DNA from: an uncultured Woeseiaceae bacterium
GTDB lineage: Bacteria > Pseudomonadota > Gammaproteobacteria > Steroidobacterales > Woeseiaceae
Direction of reading: 5' to 3'
NCBI GenBank assembly: GCA_947258565.1
Contig: CAMYJB010000002.1
Span: 124,001 to 188,000 of the forward strand
Length of the DNA stretch: 64,000 nucleotides
The position numbers and the translations under genes were made by a program. The notes under the pieces were generated by a model, which made no database searches, was not told where the DNA came from, and saw only the letters and a list, made by a program, of their open reading frames with translations. Below are positions 43,551-51,141 of this stretch, in pieces (position 1 is the stretch's first letter; each line of letters opens with the position of its first letter).

Positions 43551-44549
43551 ATGAGCAAACGACGCCGCAACGTTGAAGCATTCAGTCTTTCCTTCCTCGA
43601 CTGCATCTGCTGCGGATTCGGCGCGATCATCCTGTTGCTCGTGTTGTCGAAGATCTACGAGCCGATGATCATCGAGAAAACCCAGGACGACCTGGAGTCA
43701 CTGATCGCGTTGCTGCAGCAGGAACTCTTCGATATCCGCGGCGAGACGGCAGTACTGAATCGCGAACTCAATGACGTGCGCGAGCAGACCTCCGATACCA
43801 AGATCCAGCTCGCCCGCCTGCAGCAGGAACTGAGTACGGTTAAGGGTCAGTACGAAGCGTCGCAGGAAGAATCGGACTCGACCATCGACGAGGGCGCGTT
43901 GGCCTCGGCGAAACAACGCCTGACCGAAGAGATGCGCCGACTGCAGCCGTATTACAAGCGCGCCGACGACGATGCGGTTGCGGGTATTCCCGTCGACAGC
44001 GAGTACATCATCTTCATCATCGATACATCCGGGAGTATGCAGCAGTACAACTGGGACCGGGTGCAGCAAAAACTGAACGAAACGCTGGACGTCTATCCGC
44101 AGGTCAAGGGCCTGCAGATCATGAACGACAACGGCAGCTACATGTTCTCGCAGTATGCGGGCAAGTGGATTCCCGATACGCCTGGCCGCCGCGAAGCAAT
44201 CAAGAACACGATGCGCCTGTGGCGCCCGTTCAGCGACAGTAATCCGGTTGACGGCATCATATACGCCATCAGTACCTACTGGTCGCCGGACAAGAAGATC
44301 AGTATCTATGTCTTTGGCGACGAATTCAGCGGCCGATCCGTCGAGAACGTGGTACGGCAAGTCGATGCGGTCAACCGCGCGGATGCCGCGGGCAACCGGA
44401 TGGTGCGGATTCACGCGGTCGGGTTTCCGTTCCTGTTCCGCGGTGGCGGCAATATACCGCCCACTTCCCACAAGTTCTCACAGCTCATGCGGGTGCTGTG
44501 CGAGCGCAACGGCGGCACGTTCGTCGCGCTGACGCACTGGGATCGCTAA
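43551..44549 (+). CDS. Membrane-anchored vWA protein 2 with ExbD-like anchor
   Basis: A 332-residue protein built like its upstream neighbour: basic start (MSKRRRNVEAF), helix beginning SFLDCICCGFGAIILLL with Asp17, a coiled coil at about 45-135 (LIALLQQELFDIRGE, LNRELNDVREQ), and a vWA domain from about 150 with a perfect MIDAS DTSGS at Asp158. Apart from the first 30 residues the two proteins are only distantly similar, so they are old paralogues that may form a heterodimer, as ExbD/TolR/MotB subunits dimerise. The vWA domain should be periplasmic and metal-dependent. A 134-base gap separates it from the OmpA-like gene. Confidence 0.88.
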   Translation: MSKRRRNVEAFSLSFLDCICCGFGAIILLLVLSKIYEPMIIEKTQDDLESLIALLQQELFDIRGETAVLNRELNDVREQTSDTKIQLARLQQELSTVKGQYEASQEESDSTIDEGALASAKQRLTEEMRRLQPYYKRADDDAVAGIPVDSEYIIFIIDTSGSMQQYNWDRVQQKLNETLDVYPQVKGLQIMNDNGSYMFSQYAGKWIPDTPGRREAIKNTMRLWRPFSDSNPVDGIIYAISTYWSPDKKISIYVFGDEFSGRSVENVVRQVDAVNRADAAGNRMVRIHAVGFPFLFRGGGNIPPTSHKFSQLMRVLCERNGGTFVALTHWDR

Positions 44550-44683
44550 CCGCGGGCAGCGCACTTTTCGCCATATTTTGTCGCCGGTTTCGCACCGGAG
44601 GGTCCCGCGCGCACCTTTGTTTCGCTTTGTAATCATCCCGTCGATGGCCACGCTGGTGGCCTCAATACATGGAGGAGATTTCA

Positions 44684-45409
44684 ATGCGTAAGACAATTTC
44701 AGCAATCGCGGTCCTCAGCCTCGTTACGATGGCCCCGTTAGCCGCCCAGGCGGCCGCGTCAAAACAGGAAAGTATCGGCGTCGGTGCCGGCGCGATCGTC
44801 GGCGCAGCCGCCGGTGGCCCGGTAGGGCTCATTGTTGGTGCGGCGGTTGGTGCCTACCTCGGCGACAATCTGCACCGGAAAAACGACGAAATCGACACGC
44901 TCGCAGCGGAGCTCGCAGACTCGCGGTCCGAGGTTGTGCGGCTCGAGGGCGATATCGGCAGGATGGATCGTAATCTCGATACGCTAAGCGCCGAATTGCA
45001 GCGTCTGCAACAGTATTCGAGCCAGGAGATGGTCCGCTTGCTGGAAGCCGGCATCGTCATGGACCTGCTTTTCCGAACGGATGAAGCGGTTCTTGCCGAC
45101 ACCACCGGAAGCCGCCTGCATCAGCTGGCGACGACACTGGCTGCCATGCCCGGAGTCCGGGTGCAGCTCGACGGCTTCGCGGACGAACGTGGTGACGAGC
45201 GCTACAACCAGCAGCTCTCCGAGCAACGCGTCAACTTCATACGCGACCAGCTCGTAGCGGCCGGCGTAGACGCTGCGCGCATCACGGCGGCCGCGCACGG
45301 TGAGTCGCCGGCACAGGACGACAGCGTTGACAGCTATGCCCTCGAGCGCCGCGTCAGCCTTACCTTGTACACCGATGATGTGACTTCGTTTGCCGCGAAT
45401 CCCGAATGA
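44684..45409 (+). CDS. Glycine-zipper OmpA-like protein
   Basis: A 241-residue protein with a signal peptide (about 1-25, ending LAAQAAA), a glycine-zipper segment (GAGAIVGAAAGGPVGLIVGAAVGAYLGD) at about 35-65, a coiled coil (about 68-115), and a C-terminal OmpA domain with peptidoglycan-binding residues in DGFADERGDERYNQQLSEQRVNF. It resembles the sortase-associated OmpA-like PdsO proteins in layout, but no sortase is nearby. It should link the outer membrane or envelope to the cell wall. The ATG at 44684 follows GGAGGAG. Being last in the cluster and same-strand, it may supply the wall anchor the vWA stator subunits lack; its 134-base leader may give it its own promoter. Confidence 0.88.
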   Translation: MRKTISAIAVLSLVTMAPLAAQAAASKQESIGVGAGAIVGAAAGGPVGLIVGAAVGAYLGDNLHRKNDEIDTLAAELADSRSEVVRLEGDIGRMDRNLDTLSAELQRLQQYSSQEMVRLLEAGIVMDLLFRTDEAVLADTTGSRLHQLATTLAAMPGVRVQLDGFADERGDERYNQQLSEQRVNFIRDQLVAAGVDAARITAAAHGESPAQDDSVDSYALERRVSLTLYTDDVTSFAANPE

Positions 45410-45440
45410 CCCCTCGCGCTCCCGAAACCGCGATCGGTTC

Positions 45441-45456
45441 GCGCGCCCGGGCGCGC
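45441..45456. terminator. Perfect 16-base palindrome after the OmpA-like gene
   Basis: GCGCGCCCGGGCGCGC forms a six-base all-GC stem with a CCGG loop, 31 bases after the OmpA stop. A moderately T-rich stretch (GATTGTTTTATAG) begins nine bases later. It is a likely terminator closing the kinase/stator cluster, just before the pterin dehydratase gene. Confidence 0.5.
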
Positions 45457-45483
45457 AACGCGGGATTGTTTTATAGTTGCCGC

Positions 45484-45831
45484 ATGAACACTGACCTCGC
45501 TGATAAGCGCTGCAAGCCCTGCGAGGGCGGCGTAGAGCCGCTGCTGCCGGAGCAGGTCGTCGACCTGATGAAGGGCCTGCACAGTGACTGGGCGCTGAGC
45601 GACAATAGCCTGGAAATCTCGCGGCGATTTTCCTTTCCCGCGTACAGCCGTACGGTCGCGTTCGCCAATGCCGTCGCCTGGATTGCCATGGTCGAGGACC
45701 ATCATCCGGTCCTCACGGTCGGTTACGGCGACTGCGTTGTCAGCTACACGACGCACGCCATCAATGGCTTGTCCGACAACGACTTCATCTGTGCGGCAAA
45801 GATCGATCGGCTCGCTGCCGACGCTGAATGA
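45484..45831 (+). CDS. phhB: Pterin-4a-carbinolamine dehydratase
   Basis: A 115-residue protein with the PCD/DCoH active site EDHHPVLTVGYG, whose His pair and following residues dehydrate 4a-hydroxytetrahydrobiopterin, and the C-terminal THAINGLSDNDF. The opening CKPCEGGVEPL and WALSDNSLEISRRFSFP are typical. It regenerates the pterin cofactor of phenylalanine hydroxylase or takes part in molybdopterin-related pterin recycling. The ATG at 45484 gives the usual length. No phhA is in the window. The stop overlaps the next gene by four bases. Confidence 0.94.
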   Translation: MNTDLADKRCKPCEGGVEPLLPEQVVDLMKGLHSDWALSDNSLEISRRFSFPAYSRTVAFANAVAWIAMVEDHHPVLTVGYGDCVVSYTTHAINGLSDNDFICAAKIDRLAADAE

Positions 45832-46802
45832 TCGACATTGCGGCCATCGAGGCGGCGGCCGCGCGACTCGAAGGCGTCGCGGTACGCACTCCACTGGTAC
45901 GCAATGACGCGCTCGACCGCGTGGCAGGCGGTCGCGTGCTGGTGAAACCCGAGAATCTGCAGGCCATTGGCTCGTTCAAGATACGCGGTGCCTACAACCT
46001 GATGAGTCAGCTCTCGGCTGCGGAGGCTGCGCGGGGGGTAGTGGCGTTTTCCTCGGGTAACCACGCGCAGGGCGTTGCATTGGCCGGTCGTCTGCTGGGC
46101 ATTCATGCGGCTATCGTCATGCCGGAGGATGCGCCGCGGGCAAAACTCGAAAATACGCGGCGCCTCGGTGGCGAGGTCATTGCCTATGACCGCTATACGG
46201 GCGACCGCGAGGCGATAGCCAGGAAGATCGCCGCGGAACGCGGCGCGACGCTCGTACCGTCTTATGATCACGAGGACATCATCGTGGGGCAGGGCACCGT
46301 CGGCCTTGAAATGGCCGAGCAGGCTCTCGAGATGCGCGTGCCGCCCGACCAGGTGCTGATCAATTGTGGCGGGGGCGGCCTGTCGGCCGGAAGCGCCGTG
46401 GCCCTTAAAGCACGGCTGAAAAATGTCTCCGTGCGCACGGTAGAACCCGTTGAGTTCGACGATACGGCCCGCTCCATCGCTGCCGGTAAGCGGTTGAGCG
46501 TTGCGGCGGGCGCGCGTTCGATCTGCGATTCATTGCTTGCCGGTGAACCGGGCAGGCTGCCGTTCGAGATTCACCGTCGGCTATTCGACGCGGGACTGAG
46601 CGTGAGCGACCGCGAAGTACGCGACGCCATGCGGTTCGCGTTTCAACATCTGAAGATGGTGGTCGAGCCTGGCGGCGCGGTGTCACTCGCTGCCGTGCTC
46701 AGCGGCAAGATTGACGCCGCCGGGAAGACCACGGCGGTTGTGATCAGTGGCGGCAATGTCGATCTGGAGCAGTTTGCGGCGATACAGGCGTCCGCGGACT
46801 GA
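45828..46802 (+). CDS. Threonine/serine dehydratase-like PLP enzyme
   Basis: A 324-residue fold-type II PLP enzyme close to catabolic threonine ammonia-lyase/serine racemase. The Schiff-base Lys is in IGSFKIRGAYN, SSGNHAQGVALA binds substrate, CGGGGLSAG binds cofactor phosphate, and VVISGGNVD ends the core. There is no C-terminal ACT domain, so it is not the biosynthetic, isoleucine-inhibited IlvA. It deaminates threonine to 2-oxobutyrate or acts on serine. ATGA overlap with phhB suggests translational coupling. It converges on the ParA-like gene with three bases between. 3-hydroxyaspartate dehydratase is a close alternative. Confidence 0.9.
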   Translation: MIDIAAIEAAAARLEGVAVRTPLVRNDALDRVAGGRVLVKPENLQAIGSFKIRGAYNLMSQLSAAEAARGVVAFSSGNHAQGVALAGRLLGIHAAIVMPEDAPRAKLENTRRLGGEVIAYDRYTGDREAIARKIAAERGATLVPSYDHEDIIVGQGTVGLEMAEQALEMRVPPDQVLINCGGGGLSAGSAVALKARLKNVSVRTVEPVEFDDTARSIAAGKRLSVAAGARSICDSLLAGEPGRLPFEIHRRLFDAGLSVSDREVRDAMRFAFQHLKMVVEPGGAVSLAAVLSGKIDAAGKTTAVVISGGNVDLEQFAAIQASAD

Positions 46803-46805
46803 AGT

Positions 46806-47627
46806 CTAGCGTGCCGATGCCGCGGCCTTGACCGCTTTCCCGCGCATTCCCGTCAGCTCGAGACCGCGCTGCCTGCGTTGCTGCCAACGCTCCAGCCAGA
46901 TCACGATCCGGTCGATCTGCTCGACGTCCTGGCGCACGCGGGACGGCTGCATTTCGTGAATACCGATCCCTTCTTCGGCCGCGTACACGAAGTTCTGACT
47001 GTCGCGCAGCACCGCAATGATCGGGATGCCCAGCGAATCGAGGAAACGCATCAGCTTCGCAAGGCTCTTGGTATTCTTGCGCGTGCGGTTCGCAATCACG
47101 GCAAGCTTCTGCTCGTTGCGATTGACCTTCGCGACCAGCAACAAGTCGGCGATGATCCTCGAGGCCGCATGCGTGTCCATCATCGACGGCAGCACCGGCA
47201 CCAGGATGGACGATGAATCCCTCGTCAGTTCCCGCAGATCGTCATGGCTGATGCCGGCTGCCGAGTCGACGAGAACCGTGTCGGTTTCCTCCGGCACGCG
47301 TAATTGCCAACTGCGCGTGGCGTGCATCGATCGTTTGAATGCGGCGATACCGTGGATTTCCGGCCTGTCACCGGGCCGGCGTCCGAGCCAGGCCGTTGCC
47401 GAGCCCTGCGGATCGAAGTCCATGATCGCGGGCGCCGCGCCCCGTACCGCGTAACAGGCCGCGATATTGGTGACGAGCGTCGACTTGCCGCAACCGCCCT
47501 TGGGGTTGAGGATGACTACCCGATTCAGATTGTCGCGTTGCGGCGTTCTTAACATAGCCCGGTCACCCGGCTCCAGCACCCTGTTAATGTCGCTCAGACC
47601 GACTCGGCTGTCCTTGCTCCGGTTCAC
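46806..47627 (-). CDS. Orphan ParA/MinD-like ATPase
   Basis: A 273-residue P-loop ATPase with the deviant Walker A NPKGGCGKST (signature Lys43, P-loop Lys48), the Walker A' strand IMDFDPQGSATAWLG and Walker B VLVDSAAG. The tail is rich in Arg, Ala and Gln (about 245-273) and could touch DNA or membrane. ParA-type ATPases position chromosomes, plasmids, chemotaxis arrays or other cargo. No parB or other partner gene is adjacent, so the cargo is unknown. The first ATG (47627) was kept; an internal ATG at 47555 would remove 24 residues that are not part of the fold. Confidence 0.9.
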   Translation of the reverse strand: MNRSKDSRVGLSDINRVLEPGDRAMLRTPQRDNLNRVVILNPKGGCGKSTLVTNIAACYAVRGAAPAIMDFDPQGSATAWLGRRPGDRPEIHGIAAFKRSMHATRSWQLRVPEETDTVLVDSAAGISHDDLRELTRDSSSILVPVLPSMMDTHAASRIIADLLLVAKVNRNEQKLAVIANRTRKNTKSLAKLMRFLDSLGIPIIAVLRDSQNFVYAAEEGIGIHEMQPSRVRQDVEQIDRIVIWLERWQQRRQRGLELTGMRGKAVKAAASAR

Positions 47628-47674
47628 ATAATACCCAACGCCAACAGCAACAGGAACGACGCCGCCGCCCGCCG

Positions 47675-48091
47675 TCAGGACCGGGGCGGGTAAGTTTCAT
47701 GGCAGGGTACGGCGTCGCCGCTGCAGGACCACTGTGCGCGCGAGCCGGAGAATATCCTCGCCTCGGGGGCAATGCCGGGCTCGTGATCGAGCGAACCGGC
47801 CGGCACCACGGCGATCCCCCCGTCATAGACGCGCGGCAGCGGGCTGCCGCAGACGGAGCAGAAGACGGCGGAGAAGCGCTCCGCTTCCGGCAACTTGTAA
47901 CGGCGTGTCAGGGACTCGCCGGCGGTCCAGGTGATCGAATCGAGCCGCAAGATGATATTGCTGGCATGCCCGCTGCCGCTCGCCTTGCGGCAGCGCTCGC
48001 AATGGCAGTGATAGAAACGCCTCGCGTCGCCCTGCAGCTCGTAGGCCACCGAGCCACAGAGACAGCTGCCCGATAAAGCCACATCCCCCAT
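47675..48091 (-). CDS. GFA/CENP-V-fold zinc protein
   Basis: A 138-residue protein of the glutathione-dependent formaldehyde-activating (GFA)/CENP-V family. Its zinc ligands appear in order: GSCLCGSVAYEL, HCHCERCRKASG and FCSVCGSPLP. Known members bind glutathione adducts or have diverse C-S lyase-like roles; most are unassigned. The ATG at 48091 matches the family start; an upstream in-frame ATG at 48139 adds non-family residues. It lies 47 bases upstream of the ParA-like gene on the same strand, with no evident link. Confidence 0.9.
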   Translation of the reverse strand: MGDVALSGSCLCGSVAYELQGDARRFYHCHCERCRKASGSGHASNIILRLDSITWTAGESLTRRYKLPEAERFSAVFCSVCGSPLPRVYDGGIAVVPAGSLDHEPGIAPEARIFSGSRAQWSCSGDAVPCHETYPPRS

Positions 48092-48150
48092 AGTCTCCTC
48101 CTGCCGGGAGTTCCAGTGATCGCAGGATAGCAGGCCCACGAGTCCAGGGC

Positions 48151-48498
48151 TTATTTGAGATGCGAACTCGTGAAATGCCGGGCCTCGCGCAGCCAGCGGC
48201 AGGTCTTGCAGTAGCAGGTCTTCGTGTGCTGGTGCGAGATTCTAAGGTGCTCGATTGCCGTCTCGAGCGCATCCGTGAGCTGCTCGACGGTGGCGCCTTC
48301 GAGTGAGCGATTCCGGTCGAGCCAGCGACAGGCGGTGCCGAACTGGCAATTCCTGCATTCCCTGATGAAGGCATTGTAGCGGCCGCCGTAGCGGCAGCTC
48401 GTGAAATCGACCTCGCGTTCGAAGACCCAGCGCGGATGCTCGAGAAGGTCCGCAACATAGCCCGTGATCGTGCGGGTCTTGTTGGTCTGGGTAGCCAT
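48151..48498 (-). CDS. Cysteine-rich protein of unknown function
   Basis: A 115-residue protein with seven cysteines in two groups: Cys-rich SCRYGGRYNAFIRECRNCQFGTACRWL split over residues 34-59, and KTCYCKTCRWLRE near the C-terminus (about 92-104). The layout suggests one or two zinc sites or an iron-sulfur cluster. The aromatic/Arg-rich spacing (CRYGG...CRWLDRNRS) could bind nucleic acid. No family is recognised and there is no signal peptide. Coding is supported by its compact domain-like cysteine pattern and its place between GFA and ilvB on the same strand. Confidence 0.65.
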   Translation of the reverse strand: MATQTNKTRTITGYVADLLEHPRWVFEREVDFTSCRYGGRYNAFIRECRNCQFGTACRWLDRNRSLEGATVEQLTDALETAIEHLRISHQHTKTCYCKTCRWLREARHFTSSHLK

Positions 48499-48612
48499 GG
48501 ATGGATGCCAAGCCTGATTGCTCAGGCTAGCAAGCGTCAGCGGCCTGTTTTATGCCGGAATCTACGTATCAGGGGCCGCCGCCAGGGCGCCCACGGCGCT
48601 CTGACACCGCAA

Positions 48613-50463
48613 TCAGAACATCTCGCTGGGACCGGGCTGTTCGCCCTCCGGCTTGCTGCGGCTCTTTATGAATTCTCCCGTGATCATCTTGTCATAAGAC
48701 ATACCGGGTCCGACCATCGGGTAAACCCCTGCTTCGGGATCGATGATGACCTCCAGGAAGGCGGGACCGGGGAAATTCATGAATTCGGCAACGACCGCCT
48801 CGATATCCTGCTTGCTGTCGAGTTTCTTCGCGTACCCGAAGCCATCTGCCTCGGCGGCCTTGACGAAATCCTTGCTGTGGAGGGACTTGTCGCTGGCGGC
48901 CAGCCGGTTGTCGTAATAGAGCTTCTGCCACTGGCGCACCATGCCGTCGCCGTAGTTGTTGAGCACGACGACCTTTATCGGCAGCTTGTATGTTGTTGCA
49001 GTCTCGAGTTCGCCAAGGTTCATACGCATGCTGCCGTCGCCGTCGATGTCGATAACGACGCGATCCGGCTGGGCGAACTGCGCGCCTATGGCGGCGGGCA
49101 GGCCGAAACCCATCGTGCCCATGCTGCCGGAGGTCAGCCATAGCCGCGGCTCGCGGTAATCGAAGTATTGCGCTGCCCACATCTGGTGCTGGCCGACTCC
49201 GGTCGAAATGATTGCCTCGCCCTTGGCGTGCTTGTTGATCTCCTCGATCACCGCGTACGGCTGTATCAGTTCGCTGTCGCGATCGTAGTTCAGGCAGTGC
49301 TGTTTCTTGAGGTGAGCGATCTCCTCATGCCAGACGCCGAAGTCCTTGCCGAAGCCGATGCGGCGGCCGTAATCCAGCAATTCCGTCAGGTCCCGTTCGA
49401 GGATGCCGACATGATGCCAGTCGACCCGCTTTACCTTGCCGATCTCGGCGCTGTCGACGTCGAAGTGGGCGATTCTCTTCGCACTCGGCGCAAACCGGCC
49501 CGGGTCGCCCGCTACGCGATCGTCAAAGCGGGCCCCCACGGCGATCAGGAAATCACAATCTTCGACCGCGTAGTTGGCAGAGGCGAGTCCGTGCATGCCG
49601 AGCATGTGCAATGCGAGCGGATGCCGGGTATCGCTGGCGCCGAGCGCCATCAGGGTCGTGGTCACCGGGATCCCGTATTCCGACGCGAGACGCCGCATGG
49701 ACTTCGCCGCATTGGCGTTGATCACTCCGCCGCCCGCGTAGATCAGCGGCCGCTCCGACTCGGCAAGCATCTCGTAAAAGCGTTCGCAGGACTCGTCCGT
49801 CAGCCGGTTTTCCGTCACGGCCCGCAATCGCCTGCGGTAACCGGGCAGCGGCAGCGCGCCGCTGCCCATGAATGCGCCCTGCCAGTTCTGGACGTCCTTC
49901 GGTATGTCGACGACAACGGGTCCGGGGCGCCCGGTGCGCGCCAGCTCGAAGGCGCTACGGATCGTCGCTTCGAGGCGTTCCGGGTCGGTGACGAGGAATA
50001 CGTGTTTGGCGACTGCGCCCATGATTGCCGACACGGGCGCCTCCTGGAATGCATCCGTGCCAACCGCGCTTCTCGGGACCTGGCCGCAGATGACGACGAC
50101 GGGCACGGAGTCCGCCATGCAGTCGCGCACCGGCGTTACCGTGTTGGTAGCCCCGGGACCGGATGTCACCATCACTACGCCGACCTTGCCGCTGGCCCGG
50201 GCATAACCGGAGGCCATGAATCCCGCGCCCTGTTCATTCGCCGGAACGATCAGCGGCATCGGTGAGCGGCCGCCATCACCGCCATGCAGCTTGTTGTAGC
50301 GAAATACTGCGTCGTAGGTCGGCAGGATCGCGCCACCGCTGTAACCGAAGATCGTGTCGACGCCTTCATCTGCCAGCACCTGCACCACGATGTCCGCGCC
50401 GCTCATGATTTTGCCTGCCAGGGGATGACTGCTCGTGCGCTCTGCGCTGGCCTGTTCGCTCAC
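48613..50463 (-). CDS. ilvB: Acetolactate synthase large subunit
   Basis: A 616-residue thiamine-diphosphate enzyme. The catalytic Glu (Glu77) is in PANEQGAGFMASGYAR, FAD-region GARFDDRVAGD is present, and the ThDP/Mg2+ motif reads GDGSMRMNLGELETA...VVLNN. The FAD-binding middle domain and QWQKLYYDNRL substrate lid mark anabolic AHAS rather than catabolic ALS. It condenses pyruvate with pyruvate or 2-oxobutyrate, the first shared step of Val/Leu/Ile synthesis. It is about 40 residues longer than E. coli IlvI, with extensions at both ends. The regulatory subunit gene is divergent rather than downstream, with 152 bases between starts. Confidence 0.95.
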   Translation of the reverse strand: MSEQASAERTSSHPLAGKIMSGADIVVQVLADEGVDTIFGYSGGAILPTYDAVFRYNKLHGGDGGRSPMPLIVPANEQGAGFMASGYARASGKVGVVMVTSGPGATNTVTPVRDCMADSVPVVVICGQVPRSAVGTDAFQEAPVSAIMGAVAKHVFLVTDPERLEATIRSAFELARTGRPGPVVVDIPKDVQNWQGAFMGSGALPLPGYRRRLRAVTENRLTDESCERFYEMLAESERPLIYAGGGVINANAAKSMRRLASEYGIPVTTTLMALGASDTRHPLALHMLGMHGLASANYAVEDCDFLIAVGARFDDRVAGDPGRFAPSAKRIAHFDVDSAEIGKVKRVDWHHVGILERDLTELLDYGRRIGFGKDFGVWHEEIAHLKKQHCLNYDRDSELIQPYAVIEEINKHAKGEAIISTGVGQHQMWAAQYFDYREPRLWLTSGSMGTMGFGLPAAIGAQFAQPDRVVIDIDGDGSMRMNLGELETATTYKLPIKVVVLNNYGDGMVRQWQKLYYDNRLAASDKSLHSKDFVKAAEADGFGYAKKLDSKQDIEAVVAEFMNFPGPAFLEVIIDPEAGVYPMVGPGMSYDKMITGEFIKSRSKPEGEQPGPSEMF

Positions 50464-50615
50464 CGTTTTGCCGTCGCTCTATGAAGTACCGGTTCGCATC
50501 GAGTGTTTACTAATTTTTATTGCATTGCAATACTCGGTGTATTGCGCCGCCGTGTGCTTGTCCCGGTGGGCAATGTAGTTACAAACGATTCTTTTTCTAC
50601 GGGGACTACAAGGCG
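50464..50615. promoter_or_regulatory. Divergent ilvB/ilvN promoter region
   Basis: The 152 bases between the two start codons contain the only AT-rich stretch here (about 50505-50535, TTTACTAATTTTTATTGCATTGCAAT), including the near-palindrome TTGCATTGCAA. Both promoters must lie here. An Lrp-type or other shared control site is possible; no T-box or obvious leader peptide of branched-chain codons was seen. Confidence 0.45.
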
Positions 50616-51137
50616 ATGCGACACGCGATATCCGTACTGTTGGAGAACGAGGTCGGTGCCCTGACGCGCATGACCGGCATGTTCTCGAGCCGGGGCTACA
50701 ACATCGAGTCCCTGAACGTGGCGCCAACCAACGACGCCACCGTATCCCGCGTGACACTCGTCGTGTCCGGCTCCGACGCGGCGATTGCGCAGCTGAACGC
50801 GCAGCTCGCGAAGCTCGTCGACGTGGTCAACATTCACGACATGACGCTCGGCGAACATTTCGAACGCGAGCTCGCGATCATCAAGCTCAAACTCGCGACC
50901 GGCGGACTCGATCGCGCCGTCGAACTGGCGAAGAAATTCGGCGCCGAGGTGCTGGACGACGACCCGGCGAGCTACACGCTGCAGCTCACGGGACGAATAG
51001 CCGAGGTCGACGAGTTCGTCGACGAGGCTGCCGACGTCGGGAAACTGTCGGCCGTCGCGCGCAGCGGCAGTGTCGCGGTGTCGAGGGGTGAAGTAACGCT
51101 GTCTTCCTACGACCGGAATCATCGTCTGTCCGGCTGA
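50616..51137 (+). CDS. ilvN: Acetolactate synthase small (regulatory) subunit
   Basis: A 173-residue protein with the N-terminal ACT domain (RHAISVLLENEVGALTRMTGMFSSRGYNIESLNVAPT split across residues 2-38), whose Gly and Asn residues bind valine for feedback inhibition, and the C-terminal activation domain (ELAIIKLKL, EVLDDDPASYTLQLTG). It activates the large subunit and confers valine control. The ATG at 50616 gives the normal IlvH/IlvN length; the in-frame extension upstream is in the promoter region. It lies four bases before proB, so it is cotranscribed with proline genes rather than with ilvB. Confidence 0.95.
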   Translation: MRHAISVLLENEVGALTRMTGMFSSRGYNIESLNVAPTNDATVSRVTLVVSGSDAAIAQLNAQLAKLVDVVNIHDMTLGEHFERELAIIKLKLATGGLDRAVELAKKFGAEVLDDDPASYTLQLTGRIAEVDEFVDEAADVGKLSAVARSGSVAVSRGEVTLSSYDRNHRLSG

Positions 51138-51141
51138 CGCG

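Noticed and set aside
40264-44549. The channel and partners as a Zorya-type anti-phage system or a flagellar stator
   Set aside because: No ZorB-like peptidoglycan-binding MotB, no helicase or nuclease partner, and no flagellar genes; the partners are vWA proteins.
30187-45409. The cluster as a type VI secretion phosphorylation module
   Set aside because: Kinase, PP2C and FHA fit, but no Tss baffle, sheath, Hcp, VgrG or membrane-complex genes are present.
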